Notes: generated by a model not told the origin, from the sequence alone. A stretch of DNA of 29,520 bases from Planctomycetaceae bacterium (GCA_005773145.1 SXHS01000151.1:1-29520); one strand, 5' to 3'; positions 7,562 to 15,480 are shown, counted from the first letter of the stretch. Program-made: numbers and translations.

Positions 7562-10500
7562 ATGGACCCAGCATGGAGATCGTTGAAACGTGGGGCGTCT
7601 TTCGGTTGGAGCTCATGGCTCCTGCTGTTCGTGTGCGCCCCTGGCATGGCCCAGTCCCGATCAGACGAATTGCAGTCGGCACTGCATCGCGCGGAACGCC
7701 TGTATCGTGATGGTCAGTACCGTCAGGCGTCCGAGACACTGTCGCAACACAATGAGGCATGGTCATCGGACCAGACGGCATCGCGTCAGGTGGCTGAGTA
7801 CCTGCGGTTGCTTAGCCAGCTCGAATACGCATCCGGTCGCTGTCAGTCCGCACTCGTCGCAGGTGAGCGCTACCAGGAAACCTTACGTCGACTGGCCCGC
7901 GTCAATCCGGATGAGCTGGAAGTACCGCTACGCGACATGGCCTTGCACATGTCCGATGTGTATCTGGAACTCGGACAGTTTGCGGCGGCGCGACAAGCTT
8001 TGGATTCAGCCCGCCCATCCACGGTCGGGACCGATCTCCCACGGCGATTGGCCGAAGTGAGACGCCTGGTAAAACTGGCGGAGCTGCAGCGGCGAGAAGG
8101 AAACGCCAAACCGGCAGAAGTGACGCTGCGTCGAGCTTCGTTACTTGCCAATGAGATTCGGTTAGCTGCTTCTCAATCCAACGCCTCGGCGGCCCTACGC
8201 AAGGATGCCGAGTTGCTGGTTCCGCAGGTCTTACTGCAATTGCGACGCGCGGGAGAAGCCGTGCCGTACGTGAATGACGCCCTACAGAAGTCGACCAGCG
8301 ACATTCCTCGACGCATTACATTGCTGATAACATTAGCCCAATGCCAGGCTCAATTGGAACAACATGAACAACAGGGGGCTACCCTCCAGCAGGCCTTAAG
8401 GCTTCAGCAACAGCGAGATGCCGATAAGCCATCGGCCGAACAGGGGGCCCTCTGGTTTCAGTTGGGGCAGGCGCGATGTGAGCTCGATCGCCAGTCGGCT
8501 GACGGGCGCCAAGCGGTCCAATCCGCCGCCCGAATTTACGAACAGTTGGCGGCGGCGACTGTCAGCACGGATCCCGAGCGAGTGGCTCGGATCGCGGCCT
8601 GTCAACAACTGCAAGACATTTATCAGTGGCTGCAACAATGGGAGGACGCCATCCGCGTTACCACCCGACTACTTGAGTACCGGCGGGAATCATTGGTCGC
8701 CGACGATCCAAGTATTTACCGAACTCTGACGACATTGGGCACATTGCACGCACGGCGCCATCAATATCAAGCTGCCGCAGCGCCACTGCGGGAATCCGTG
8801 GCCTTTTGGCGTCGCCGAACGCCATTGGCCCGCGATCCGTTTGCTTCGGCCGCAAATCAATTAGCCGAGGTACTTCGCGCTACCGGCCACTTCAGCGAGT
8901 CGCTGTCGCTCTTTCAGGAGGTCTTGGCGGTTCGTCAGCAAGAACGCAAACCCCGCGTGATTGAGCAGGCTCGCGCTCATGCGAACGTCGCCGTGGTGTT
9001 GGCGGCCAAGGGGCGTTACCAAGAGGCAGCACAACACTACAACCAGGCACGGGCCTTGTGCGACTCGCCTAGCGTTGCCCAGCAGCACGATGCCCGCGAA
9101 GTGCTTAGTTTCACCCTGTTGAATCAGGCGATGTTGGCGAAGTCTCAGCTTCAATTGAAGGCAGCCGTTGAGTATTGCGAACGCGGGCTTCAAGTCCGGC
9201 AAGACATGCCGCAGACCGATCCAGTCGATCTGATTCCCTATTACAACGCGATGGTCTCGCTTCAATTGGCGCAAGCGGCAGCGGACAACTCGCCCTCCGA
9301 AACGACTTCGCCAGATTCGTCTGATCGGATCCCCCGCGCCGCGCAACTGGCTCGTCAATCACTGGCCATTGGTCAACAACACCAGGTCGGGCCGGCCCTC
9401 ACGGCCGAAGCCCGCTATTTGCTAGGTCGCGTCCTCTATCTACAAAAGGAATGGGCTGAGGCCGAGCATGAGTGGCGGCAAGGACTGGAAGAGGTACGTG
9501 GCACCGGCGATCGTGAGCTCGAAGCAAGGCTCCTCGGATTCCTGGCCAAAATCCCGCTCGGTGAATTAGCCGCGCTGCCCGCGGTGACCCGCCCGACATC
9601 CGAAGAGGAGTGGCCTGCCTATGAGGCGGCTGTGCGGCAGGATCGCCAAAAGCGATACGAGCAATTGCATCGGTCCGATGCCCAATTGCAAGAGGCCATC
9701 GGCCTGCATCGCACCCTGGAAGCCTACCCCAGTCTGCAATTTATTGCGCTCGTCGATCGCGCGCAGCTGCAACGTACCTTGTCTCGCATTTGCCTCGACT
9801 GGTCGGCGGTCGAACGATCGGAGTCCACGACCGACAACCGCGAGCCTGGTAACCGCGGCTTGGCCCTGCGGCAGGAGGCGGACCTAGCCCGACTGGCCGC
9901 ACGCCAAGCGCTCAAGGAAGCCGTCACGCTGATTGAGGCCCCGCGCGCGTCCACCACGGGGGCTGAGGGGGACCGTGCCGAGTTCTTCTCGCAATATGTC
10001 GTGGCGTTCGACCTGCTGGTGGAATGGAGCGTCGCGGACGGGGAATTCAAGGATGCGATTCAGTACGCGGACAACAGCCGCAACCGTACGTTCCTCGACC
10101 AGATCCGCACGGCGGGAATCGACCTGCGGCATTCGCTCCGTGACACACCACAATCCCATCTTCTGACGCGTGAAGATGAGCTGCTGGAGCAATACACCAA
10201 GGTACGTCACGAGATCCTGGCCGCAGCGTCGGGACAGTCACCGCCAGAGCAGCGGGAGTCCTTAGTGCGAGAATTGGTCCGCGCCAGGGAAGAATATGCG
10301 AATATACAGAACGCGATTCGCGATGCCAGTCCCTTTTATCGTGAGGTCCTTCGACAAAGAAATCAGCAGGATGCTCTCTCGGTGCTTCAGACCGATCTGC
10401 CGCGTGAAAACGCCTGTGTGTTGCGCTATTACCTGGGGCGTACACAGGGCCACTTGTTCCTGATGACCCCACAAGAGACGGAGATCCACCATTTTCACCT

Positions 10501-11674
10501 AACGTACTCGCCCCCTGGGGTTGAGAAACCGATTCCCTTATCAAGCGCCGTCGCCACGCGCCTGGTCCACCAGTATCTGCAAGTGATTCGCGATCGAGAG
10601 CAGGCGGGAGCATTTCTACGCTCGGCACCCGAGACTGTGACGAGCGCCCGAGATGAGATGCAGCCCGCGCACGCCGTGGCGCTCACCGAAGGGCTACTCC
10701 CGTCGCAAGCGCGCCGTGTCCTGGCAGACGCCGCCCCCACACGCATCATTGCGATCCCCGACGGCGCTCTCCACCAACTTCCGCTCGAGGCCCTGCTACT
10801 GCGAGCTGAACCACCGGAATATGTCTTGGACGCATTGCCTCCGATTAGTTACGCGCCTTCCGCCATGATCATGGCAGCACTTAAGAATCGGACCGGCGCC
10901 AAGGTCAACACGCCCGTTTCCGTGCTGACCATTGGCAACCCCCAGTATCCCAATCAGCGGCTGCCGGGATTGGCCCGTCAATGGGGAGCATTTTCCGACT
11001 TTGTCGCGCTCGGCGGACAACTTACCATGTTGCCGATGACCGAAACGGAGTGTGCGGACGTTGCGGAGGCCTGGGAATCCTCGGGTGCGCGCCCCGTGGA
11101 TCGGCTTCTGGGACGGCAGGCCACCGAAGAAAAGCTGCGTGGTCTAGCGGAGGGGCGTGCGATCCTGCACATCGCCGCCCATGGTCTGATTGATCAACAA
11201 CACGAGAATCTATTCGGTGCCATCGCCTTGACGCCTGGCAGCAGCGGCCAAGCGAGAGATGATGGCTTGTTGTCGCTGTACGAAATCCACCAGCTTCCAC
11301 TCGCTCAATGCCAATTGGCCATTCTCAGCGCCTGTCAGACCAATGTCGGACCGGAACGTCCGCTCGAGGTAGGATCCACGATGGCCCGCGCCTTCCTGGC
11401 CGCCGGCGCTCATCGGGTTGTCGCCAGCCATTGGAGTGTGGATGATCGATCCACCGCTCAACTGGTTGCGACATTCGTGCAACAGCTAACACAAGTCGAC
11501 GATGCCGGCCCCGTGGACTATGCACGCGCACTTCAAATCGCCCGCCAGCGAGTGCGTCAGGACCCACGCTGGGGCTCGCCGTTTCATTGGGCCCCACTGG
11601 TACTCATCGGGCCTGCACTCAACGTAACGAATCGCGAGACGGGCCGCCCGGCGACCGATTCCGTCGACCGCTAG
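7562..11674 (+). CDS. Exported TPR-CHAT domain protein (caspase-like protease family)
   Basis: A 1370-residue protein. GGAG sits 6 bases before the ATG at 7562; a TTG two codons earlier is less likely. Residues 1-33 form a signal peptide (a basic stretch, a W-L-L-L-F-V-C core, then M-A-Q-S). Residues 35 to about 690 are helical with many tetratricopeptide-like repeats (alternating Y/A-x-x-A and L-A patterns). A helical linker follows, and the CHAT domain occupies about 1010-1360. It has I-A-A-H-G with His1207 and L-S-A-C-Q-T with Cys1258, the expected His/Cys dyad of the caspase/separase-like clan, then 'AGAHRVVASHWSVDD', a hallmark of CHAT proteins. Family knowledge: TPR-CHAT proteins act as regulated proteases, as in type III-E CRISPR Craspase and in defence or cell-death modules. 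Export to the envelope is unusual and rests on the signal peptide. It lies 48 bases after the surface-protein gene. Confidence 0.9.
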   Translation: MDPAWRSLKRGASFGWSSWLLLFVCAPGMAQSRSDELQSALHRAERLYRDGQYRQASETLSQHNEAWSSDQTASRQVAEYLRLLSQLEYASGRCQSALVAGERYQETLRRLARVNPDELEVPLRDMALHMSDVYLELGQFAAARQALDSARPSTVGTDLPRRLAEVRRLVKLAELQRREGNAKPAEVTLRRASLLANEIRLAASQSNASAALRKDAELLVPQVLLQLRRAGEAVPYVNDALQKSTSDIPRRITLLITLAQCQAQLEQHEQQGATLQQALRLQQQRDADKPSAEQGALWFQLGQARCELDRQSADGRQAVQSAARIYEQLAAATVSTDPERVARIAACQQLQDIYQWLQQWEDAIRVTTRLLEYRRESLVADDPSIYRTLTTLGTLHARRHQYQAAAAPLRESVAFWRRRTPLARDPFASAANQLAEVLRATGHFSESLSLFQEVLAVRQQERKPRVIEQARAHANVAVVLAAKGRYQEAAQHYNQARALCDSPSVAQQHDAREVLSFTLLNQAMLAKSQLQLKAAVEYCERGLQVRQDMPQTDPVDLIPYYNAMVSLQLAQAAADNSPSETTSPDSSDRIPRAAQLARQSLAIGQQHQVGPALTAEARYLLGRVLYLQKEWAEAEHEWRQGLEEVRGTGDRELEARLLGFLAKIPLGELAALPAVTRPTSEEEWPAYEAAVRQDRQKRYEQLHRSDAQLQEAIGLHRTLEAYPSLQFIALVDRAQLQRTLSRICLDWSAVERSESTTDNREPGNRGLALRQEADLARLAARQALKEAVTLIEAPRASTTGAEGDRAEFFSQYVVAFDLLVEWSVADGEFKDAIQYADNSRNRTFLDQIRTAGIDLRHSLRDTPQSHLLTREDELLEQYTKVRHEILAAASGQSPPEQRESLVRELVRAREEYANIQNAIRDASPFYREVLRQRNQQDALSVLQTDLPRENACVLRYYLGRTQGHLFLMTPQETEIHHFHLTYSPPGVEKPIPLSSAVATRLVHQYLQVIRDREQAGAFLRSAPETVTSARDEMQPAHAVALTEGLLPSQARRVLADAAPTRIIAIPDGALHQLPLEALLLRAEPPEYVLDALPPISYAPSAMIMAALKNRTGAKVNTPVSVLTIGNPQYPNQRLPGLARQWGAFSDFVALGGQLTMLPMTETECADVAEAWESSGARPVDRLLGRQATEEKLRGLAEGRAILHIAAHGLIDQQHENLFGAIALTPGSSGQARDDGLLSLYEIHQLPLAQCQLAILSACQTNVGPERPLEVGSTMARAFLAAGAHRVVASHWSVDDRSTAQLVATFVQQLTQVDDAGPVDYARALQIARQRVRQDPRWGSPFHWAPLVLIGPALNVTNRETGRPATDSVDR

Positions 11675-11754
11675 GCGACCCCTGATGCCGGGATGGGGAT
11701 GAATTCGGCCTCCTGGCGCGTTATGATGGGGCATTCAATCCCGGGAGGAATGGG

Positions 11755-12369
11755 ATGGGTGCGAGTTCGAGTGGTGTCGAGGGAATGCTGGACGACCTGC
11801 GGCGCGGCGACGCGCGCGCTCAAGGTCGGCTGTTGGAAAAATATCGCGCCTACCTCCGCATCCTCGCAGAGCACGCCATCGGCCCAGTGCTGAAAAAACG
11901 AAGCGACGCCTCGGATATCGTGCAACAGACCTATCTCGATGCGGTCCGTGATATCGAGCGCTTTCGAGGGACGACCGAAGCGGAATTTTCGGGCTGGATC
12001 AAGCAGATCCTGCTGCGCAACATTGCCAACTTGGTTCGCGACAACCGGGCCGCCAAACGAGATGTCCAGCGGGATCAACATTTGTATGGCCCGGACGGTA
12101 GTGCGTCCATATCCTGGTTTCAGCCGCAAGCCGATGACCCAAGCCCCAGCCAAATCGTCATGCGGGGCGAGGCGGCCATTCGTCTATGTGTGGTGCTGGA
12201 CGGACTCCCGCCCGACCAGCGCGAGGCCGTTCGCCTGCGGCATATTGAGGGTTGGCCCCTTCTGCAAATTGCCACACACCTCGATCGTTCGACCGTGGCC
12301 GCCGCCGGTCTGATCAAGCGGGGCCTGCAGACCCTTCGCCGGCAATTGGCCGAGGAGTCGTGGGGTTAA
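11755..12369 (+). CDS. ECF-type RNA polymerase sigma factor
   Basis: A 204-residue sigma factor. Region 2 lies at about 10-95 with the core-binding helix S-D-I-V-Q-Q-T-Y-L-D-A and the '-10'-recognition part around 'FSGWIKQILLRNIANLVRD'. Region 4 lies at about 140-200 with 'LPPDQREAVRLRHIEGW' and a helix-turn-helix ending in 'LIKRGLQTLRRQL'. GGGAGG at 11743-11748 sets the start at 11755. It resembles the planctomycete ECF groups that are genomically linked to Ser/Thr kinases (ECF-STK), and here it closes a locus that begins with such a kinase. No anti-sigma factor is visible, so control by phosphorylation from the kinase is a fair inference. It follows the CHAT gene by 80 bases and is probably co-transcribed with it. 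Confidence 0.9.
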   Translation: MGASSSGVEGMLDDLRRGDARAQGRLLEKYRAYLRILAEHAIGPVLKKRSDASDIVQQTYLDAVRDIERFRGTTEAEFSGWIKQILLRNIANLVRDNRAAKRDVQRDQHLYGPDGSASISWFQPQADDPSPSQIVMRGEAAIRLCVVLDGLPPDQREAVRLRHIEGWPLLQIATHLDRSTVAAAGLIKRGLQTLRRQLAEESWG

Positions 12370-12374
12370 TGAAG

Positions 12375-12615
12375 CGTGAAGGATTTTTCGCTGCGGCCGG
12401 TCGTTCCCGGGCTCCCGCCTGGGAACGAGATAAAACTACACGCACGAAGCGCAAGCGAGTGAGTCCCACGCCAATGAGGGTTGTGCGGCATTCGGCGGGA
12501 GTGCGCACGCATCCCGATGGTTTCTCGGCGTCAACCGTGTTTCCGGTCGTCACAGAGGATAAGGCGCCGCCTGGGAACGAGAAACCCCACATTTTCCCGG
12601 TAAAAATCCTTCACG
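12375..12615. repeat. 241-bp element with 14-bp perfect terminal inverted repeats (MITE-like)
   Basis: CGTGAAGGATTTTT at 12375-12388 is repeated perfectly inverted at 12602-12615. Inside, TCGTTCCC and GGGAACGA form a further inverted repeat (12401-12428), and CGCCTGGGAACGAGA recurs at about 12568-12582. There is no coding sequence inside that I trust. The layout fits a miniature inverted-repeat element or a degraded remnant; no target-site duplication is obvious. Confidence 0.55.
12401..12428. repeat. Palindromic TCGTTCCC...GGGAACGA repeat
   Basis: An 8-bp perfect stem extends with GGC/GCC after one mismatch, around a 4-nt loop. The right arm sequence recurs about 150 bp downstream inside the same 241-bp element. 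It looks like a short dispersed palindromic repeat. Confidence 0.6.
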
Positions 12616-12644
12616 GCGTTGCCCGCAGGGGCCACACATGTCAG

Positions 12645-12673
12645 CCTGGGGTGGAGCGCAGCGCAACCCCAGG
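12645..12673. repeat. Dispersed hairpin repeat (CCTGGGGT...ACCCCAGG)
   Basis: Perfect 8-bp arms at 12645-12652 and 12666-12673 enclose a 13-nt spacer that is itself partly self-complementary (GCGCAGCGC). From memory, sequences of this kind are common between genes in Pirellulales genomes; that needs a genome-wide count. Confidence 0.6.
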
Positions 12674-12760
12674 TTGTGGGCCGCCACGTCCGATCTGCCC
12701 CAACTGGGCGATCGCCAGTGGAGGCCCCGAATTCGGGTTGGAGTTTTTTGGCCCGTTTGA

Positions 12761-12766
12761 CATAAT
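12761..12766 (+). promoter_or_regulatory. -10-like hexamer directly before the small protein gene
   Basis: CATAAT ends 6 bases before the ATG at 12773, so the predicted transcript start coincides with the start codon. TTGGAG at 12738-12743 lies 17 bp upstream as a weak -35. No Shine-Dalgarno at proper spacing is present (AAGG ends one base before ATG), which suggests a leaderless mRNA. Confidence 0.35.
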
Positions 12767-12772
12767 AAAGGT

Positions 12773-13075
12773 ATGGCACAGCGAAATTTCCTGCCCGGGG
12801 ATTGGGTCATTTACCACAAGGCGAAGTTCAGCCAACACCCCGGTCCCAGGGCACGCGAGATTGATCCCGCACCACACGGCGAACTGTACGCCTACGCGGT
12901 GGACAAATACTGGACCGTCGAAGAAATTCACAACGACGGCACGATCAAGGTGCGGACCCGACGCGGCAAGTCGTTGGTCCTCGCGGCCAACGACATCAAT
13001 CTCCATCGAGCGACTTGGTGGGAGCGCCTTTGGTACCGTTCTCGCTTCCCGAGCTTCGCCCGCGTCGCGATTTGA
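12773..13075 (+). CDS. Small hypothetical protein, probably conserved
   Basis: 100 residues, soluble, no signal peptide. It begins 'MAQRNFLPGDWVIYHKAKFS' and continues with 'YWTVEEIHNDGTIKVRTRRGKS', an alternation of W/V/I and charged residues typical of a small beta-barrel (SH3- or KOW-like) fold that binds nucleic acid or protein. The tail is basic (R-A-T-W-W-E-R-L-W-Y-R-S-R). Codon use is like the neighbouring genes, and no competing frame is as convincing. I do not recognise a named family; the SH3-like reading is inference. The stop codon is the first element of the heptameric repeat array that follows. Confidence 0.7.
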   Translation: MAQRNFLPGDWVIYHKAKFSQHPGPRAREIDPAPHGELYAYAVDKYWTVEEIHNDGTIKVRTRRGKSLVLAANDINLHRATWWERLWYRSRFPSFARVAI

Positions 13076-13159
13076 AATCTCAAAATCTCAGATTTCAGAT
13101 CTCAAATCTCAGATTTCAGATCTCAAATCTCAAATCTCAAATCTGAATTTTGAAATCGC
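13067..13159. repeat. Heptameric tandem repeat array (ATCTCAA type)
   Basis: From 13077 to 13147 the sequence is about ten copies of a 7-bp unit, ATCTCAA or its variants ATCTCAG and ATTTCAG. They are arranged as a 21-bp higher-order unit repeated exactly at 13085 and 13106, then three simple heptamers. The array is bracketed by GCGATTT (13067-13073) and its inverse AAATCGC (13153-13159). One plus frame reads it as a repeated S-Q-I-S-D-L-K peptide, but no real gene covers it. Confidence 0.85.
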
Positions 13160-13246
13160 TGGCCAGTACGCCGCAGCTCCAATCAGCAACTCGAGTCGGC
13201 CGTGCATGCATTGTCGGCGTGACCACAATGCCCAAGTCGCAATCGC

Positions 13247-13588
13247 CTACGACGCAACCGAAGTGTGCATGCTGGTTTGAGATGGCCGCGCAGCAGGACG
13301 TGTATCGGCGACATCCAGGTCGCCGGCCAACGCCTCGTCTTCTACTACAAACTGTTCGCCGGTGACCGTGTCGCGCAAGCCGCGCAACCCACATTCCCAC
13401 ACATCCGCCCGCTCTAGGGACCGTTGCGACAAGGCCAACTGTCGAAACGTTGGCGGATCAACGCGCGTGTAGCGGGTGTTACTAGCAGAGGCAACACTCT
13501 TGGGGCCGTCTGGGCTGGGTGCCGACTGCTGGGCGGGATGAATGGCCGCCTTGCCGTGCCGAGATGGATCCTGCGCTCGTTCCTGCAT
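13247..13588 (-). CDS. Doubtful hypothetical protein
   Basis: A possible 113-residue protein on the minus strand downstream of phoB. The second half ('VWECGLRGLRDTVTGEQFVVEDEALAGDLDVADT') uses codons typical of this genome and has a sensible acidic composition. The first half is Pro/Ser/Arg-rich and looks less protein-like. Only a weak AAGG lies about 10 bases before the ATG. I do not recognise any family. It could be the tail of a decayed gene: another minus frame without stops, but without a good start, runs through 13680-13836 just upstream of it. Confidence 0.3.
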   Translation of the reverse strand: MQERAQDPSRHGKAAIHPAQQSAPSPDGPKSVASASNTRYTRVDPPTFRQLALSQRSLERADVWECGLRGLRDTVTGEQFVVEDEALAGDLDVADTRPAARPSQTSMHTSVAS

Positions 13589-13836
13589 GTTGCGACTGCC
13601 TTGCTGGTCTAGATTCCTTTTCCGGACGGCGCCTCTTAGGATCGCCGTCTAGCCCATGGATCCATCTTGGAATATTCGGGAAGGTCTTGCAACCCCCCCA
13701 GCGTCCAGACCGGCCGCATTCCCGGCACTACGGCCACAAGTCCTTTCAAGGGTTGGGCTTGTGTACAGCACACGGGGCCCCCGGCCAGTCCGGTGCCGGT
13801 GAGATTCGGGGGCCGATCGGGAGCACGGAGTTCGGC

Positions 13837-14529
13837 TCAGTTGTCCCGCGGATCGCGAAACCGGTAGCCGACCCCACGAACGGTTTCCACCAGTGATGCG
13901 TGTTCGCCTAACTTCTGGCGGACGGAGCGAATATGGACATCAATCGTTCGTTCCAAGACGATCGTGTCATTCCCCAGCGCAGCATCGATTAGCTCAGCTC
14001 TGGAGAATGCGCGGCCGGGTTGGCGGATCAGCGCATCGAGCAGTCCGAATTCGGTGCGGGTCAGATCGAGCAACTTGCCGTCGAGCGTTGCGCGATGCCG
14101 TTGGCGGTCAATCGCGACCTGCTGGCAGGTCACCGTTTCGCTCGTATCCGACTGTTGGCGTCGTCGAAGTAGGGCCTTGATATGCTCCAACAGCACTTTA
14201 ACGCTGAAAGGCTTGGTGACATAATCATCCGCCCCCATGCTAAAGCCAACAATTTGGTCCACCTCCTCAGACTTGGCGGACAGAATTAAGACCAACACGT
14301 CACGCGTCTCAGATTGAGACCGCAGTTGGCGGCAGACTTCGATGCCATCCACCACGGGGAGCATGAGGTCGAGCACGATCAGGTCGAACGGATTGGCCTG
14401 CGCGAGGGTCAGACCACTCTGTCCATCGCGAGCAACGGACACATCGTATCCAGCCTTCTTGAGATTGAAGGTGAGCACTTCAATGAGGGCACTGTCATCT
14501 TCGATTACTAGTAGTCGAGGTTTGGGCAT
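13837..14529 (-). CDS. phoB: PhoB-like OmpR-family response regulator
   Basis: A 230-residue two-domain regulator. The receiver domain (about 4-118) has the acidic pair D11/D12, phospho-acceptor D54 in V-L-D-L-M-L-P, S84 and K106 in Y-V-T-K-P-F. The C-terminal winged-helix domain (about 130-227) has 'LTRTEFGLLDAL', 'IDVHIRSVRQKLG' and 'ETVRGVGYRF', the OmpR/PhoB DNA-binding signature. PhoB activates phosphate-starvation genes by binding tandem 11-bp repeats, which are present upstream of pstS here. Two upstream starts are possible (ATG at 14535, TTG at 14553); 14529 is preferred because TGAG lies about 6-7 bases before it. It follows phoU by some 80 bases on the same strand. The cognate histidine kinase PhoR, usually next to phoB, is absent from the window. 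Confidence 0.88.
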   Translation of the reverse strand: MPKPRLLVIEDDSALIEVLTFNLKKAGYDVSVARDGQSGLTLAQANPFDLIVLDLMLPVVDGIEVCRQLRSQSETRDVLVLILSAKSEEVDQIVGFSMGADDYVTKPFSVKVLLEHIKALLRRRQQSDTSETVTCQQVAIDRQRHRATLDGKLLDLTRTEFGLLDALIRQPGRAFSRAELIDAALGNDTIVLERTIDVHIRSVRQKLGEHASLVETVRGVGYRFRDPRDN

Positions 14530-14613
14530 GACCATCTCAGCAGTGGCGGGCAAGTCAACTTCGGATCAGGCCTCACCGTGCTGCATCGCCGTGGCGAAAC
14601 ACTGATGAGACCC

Positions 14614-15318
14614 TTAAGACACCGTTCCGGTTGTGGGGGCGGCATCCCGGGGAAACAAGGGCCCCAGGTGGCGATGTCGTGTGATATCCCCCTTCACCAG
14701 GTAAATAACATCCTCGGCAATATTGGTCGCGTGGTCGGCAATTCGTTCGATATGCCGCGCCATGGAAAAACAATGTAAAGCGGGTTCAATGAGCTCTGGT
14801 CGAGTTCGCATGACCTGATACAACTCGGCGATCACTTCGATACTGCAGGCGTCCACTTCCTCGTCGCGGGCCACCAAGGCCCCGGCGGCAACCGTGTCGA
14901 GTCGAACAAAATCGTCCAACGCATCATGGACCATTTGTTTGGCCAGCTCCACCATCTCGTGAAGTCGACTCGGGACCTGGAACTGGCGATGCGGTTCCAA
15001 ACGCAGGGAACTTTCTGCCACGTTGACCGCCAAGTCGGCGATTCGCTCCAAGTCGTTGTTGATCTTCATGACCGCCGCCGTGCGTCGCAGGTCAATTGCG
15101 ACCGGTTGATGCAAGGCTAGTATTTTTAGGCACTCCTCCTCGATCTGCACCTCGCGTTCGTCGACCTCGCGGTCCGCATCGATGACCTTGCGCGCCAAGT
15201 CTGGCTTTCTTTCCCGTAGGGATTGGATCGATCGCTCGATCATCTCCTCCACCAGGGAAGACATTGCCAGGATTTTTCCTTCGACCTCGCGTAGATCGCG
15301 TGCCAGGTGCTTACTCAT
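14614..15318 (-). CDS. phoU: PhoU phosphate-signalling regulator
   Basis: 234 residues, the normal length for PhoU. Two tandem three-helix PhoU repeats are visible. The first ends with 'MKINNDLERIADLAVNVAE' and the second with 'MARHIERIADHATNIAEDV', both carrying the E-R-I-A-D-x-A-x-N metal-cluster motif. The protein sits on the inner face of the membrane and couples PstSCAB transport activity to the PhoR/PhoB pathway, restraining uptake and the regulon when phosphate is plentiful. AGGGGAAG about 5 bases before the ATG sets the start. It is the first gene of a minus-strand phoU-phoB pair diverging from pstSCAB, whereas in E. coli phoU is the last gene of the pst operon. Confidence 0.93.
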   Translation of the reverse strand: MSKHLARDLREVEGKILAMSSLVEEMIERSIQSLRERKPDLARKVIDADREVDEREVQIEEECLKILALHQPVAIDLRRTAAVMKINNDLERIADLAVNVAESSLRLEPHRQFQVPSRLHEMVELAKQMVHDALDDFVRLDTVAAGALVARDEEVDACSIEVIAELYQVMRTRPELIEPALHCFSMARHIERIADHATNIAEDVIYLVKGDITRHRHLGPLFPRDAAPTTGTVS

Positions 15319-15447
15319 TTCTTCCCCTGTCTATGGGGCTCGCGACTGCGGACCAGACCGCCCAAGCCGCAATGGCCCTTCGATGTTAAGTTCCTACAAC
15401 CGCTTCGCACAGATGAAAAGGGTGGGATCTCCCCCCTTTATTAAAGA

Positions 15448-15480
15448 CTTCAAGCCAGCTTCACGCAATCTTCACATTTA
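15448..15480 (+). promoter_or_regulatory. Pho box: three 11-bp direct repeats upstream of pstS
   Basis: CTTCA occurs at 15448, 15459 and 15470, exactly 11 bp apart, with CTTCAC in the last two. PhoB-family sites are tandem 11-bp repeats with a conserved T-C-A core, and PhoB is encoded 0.9 kb away. A -10-like TGTAAA (15491-15496) lies about 10 bp after the last repeat, as in PhoB-activated promoters. The pstS leader would be about 140 bases. Confidence 0.7.

Noticed and set aside
13077..13147. CRISPR array
   Set aside because: The repeats are 7 bp and directly adjacent, with no unique spacers and no cas genes nearby. The CHAT protein also lacks any neighbouring CRISPR effector.
12252..13280. 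Long plus-strand open frame overlapping the sigma factor, the 241-bp element, the small protein and the heptamer array
   Set aside because: It overlaps two better genes in another frame, has no usable start signal and reads a tandem repeat as S-Q-I-S-D-L-K; it is a by-product of GC-rich DNA and repeats.
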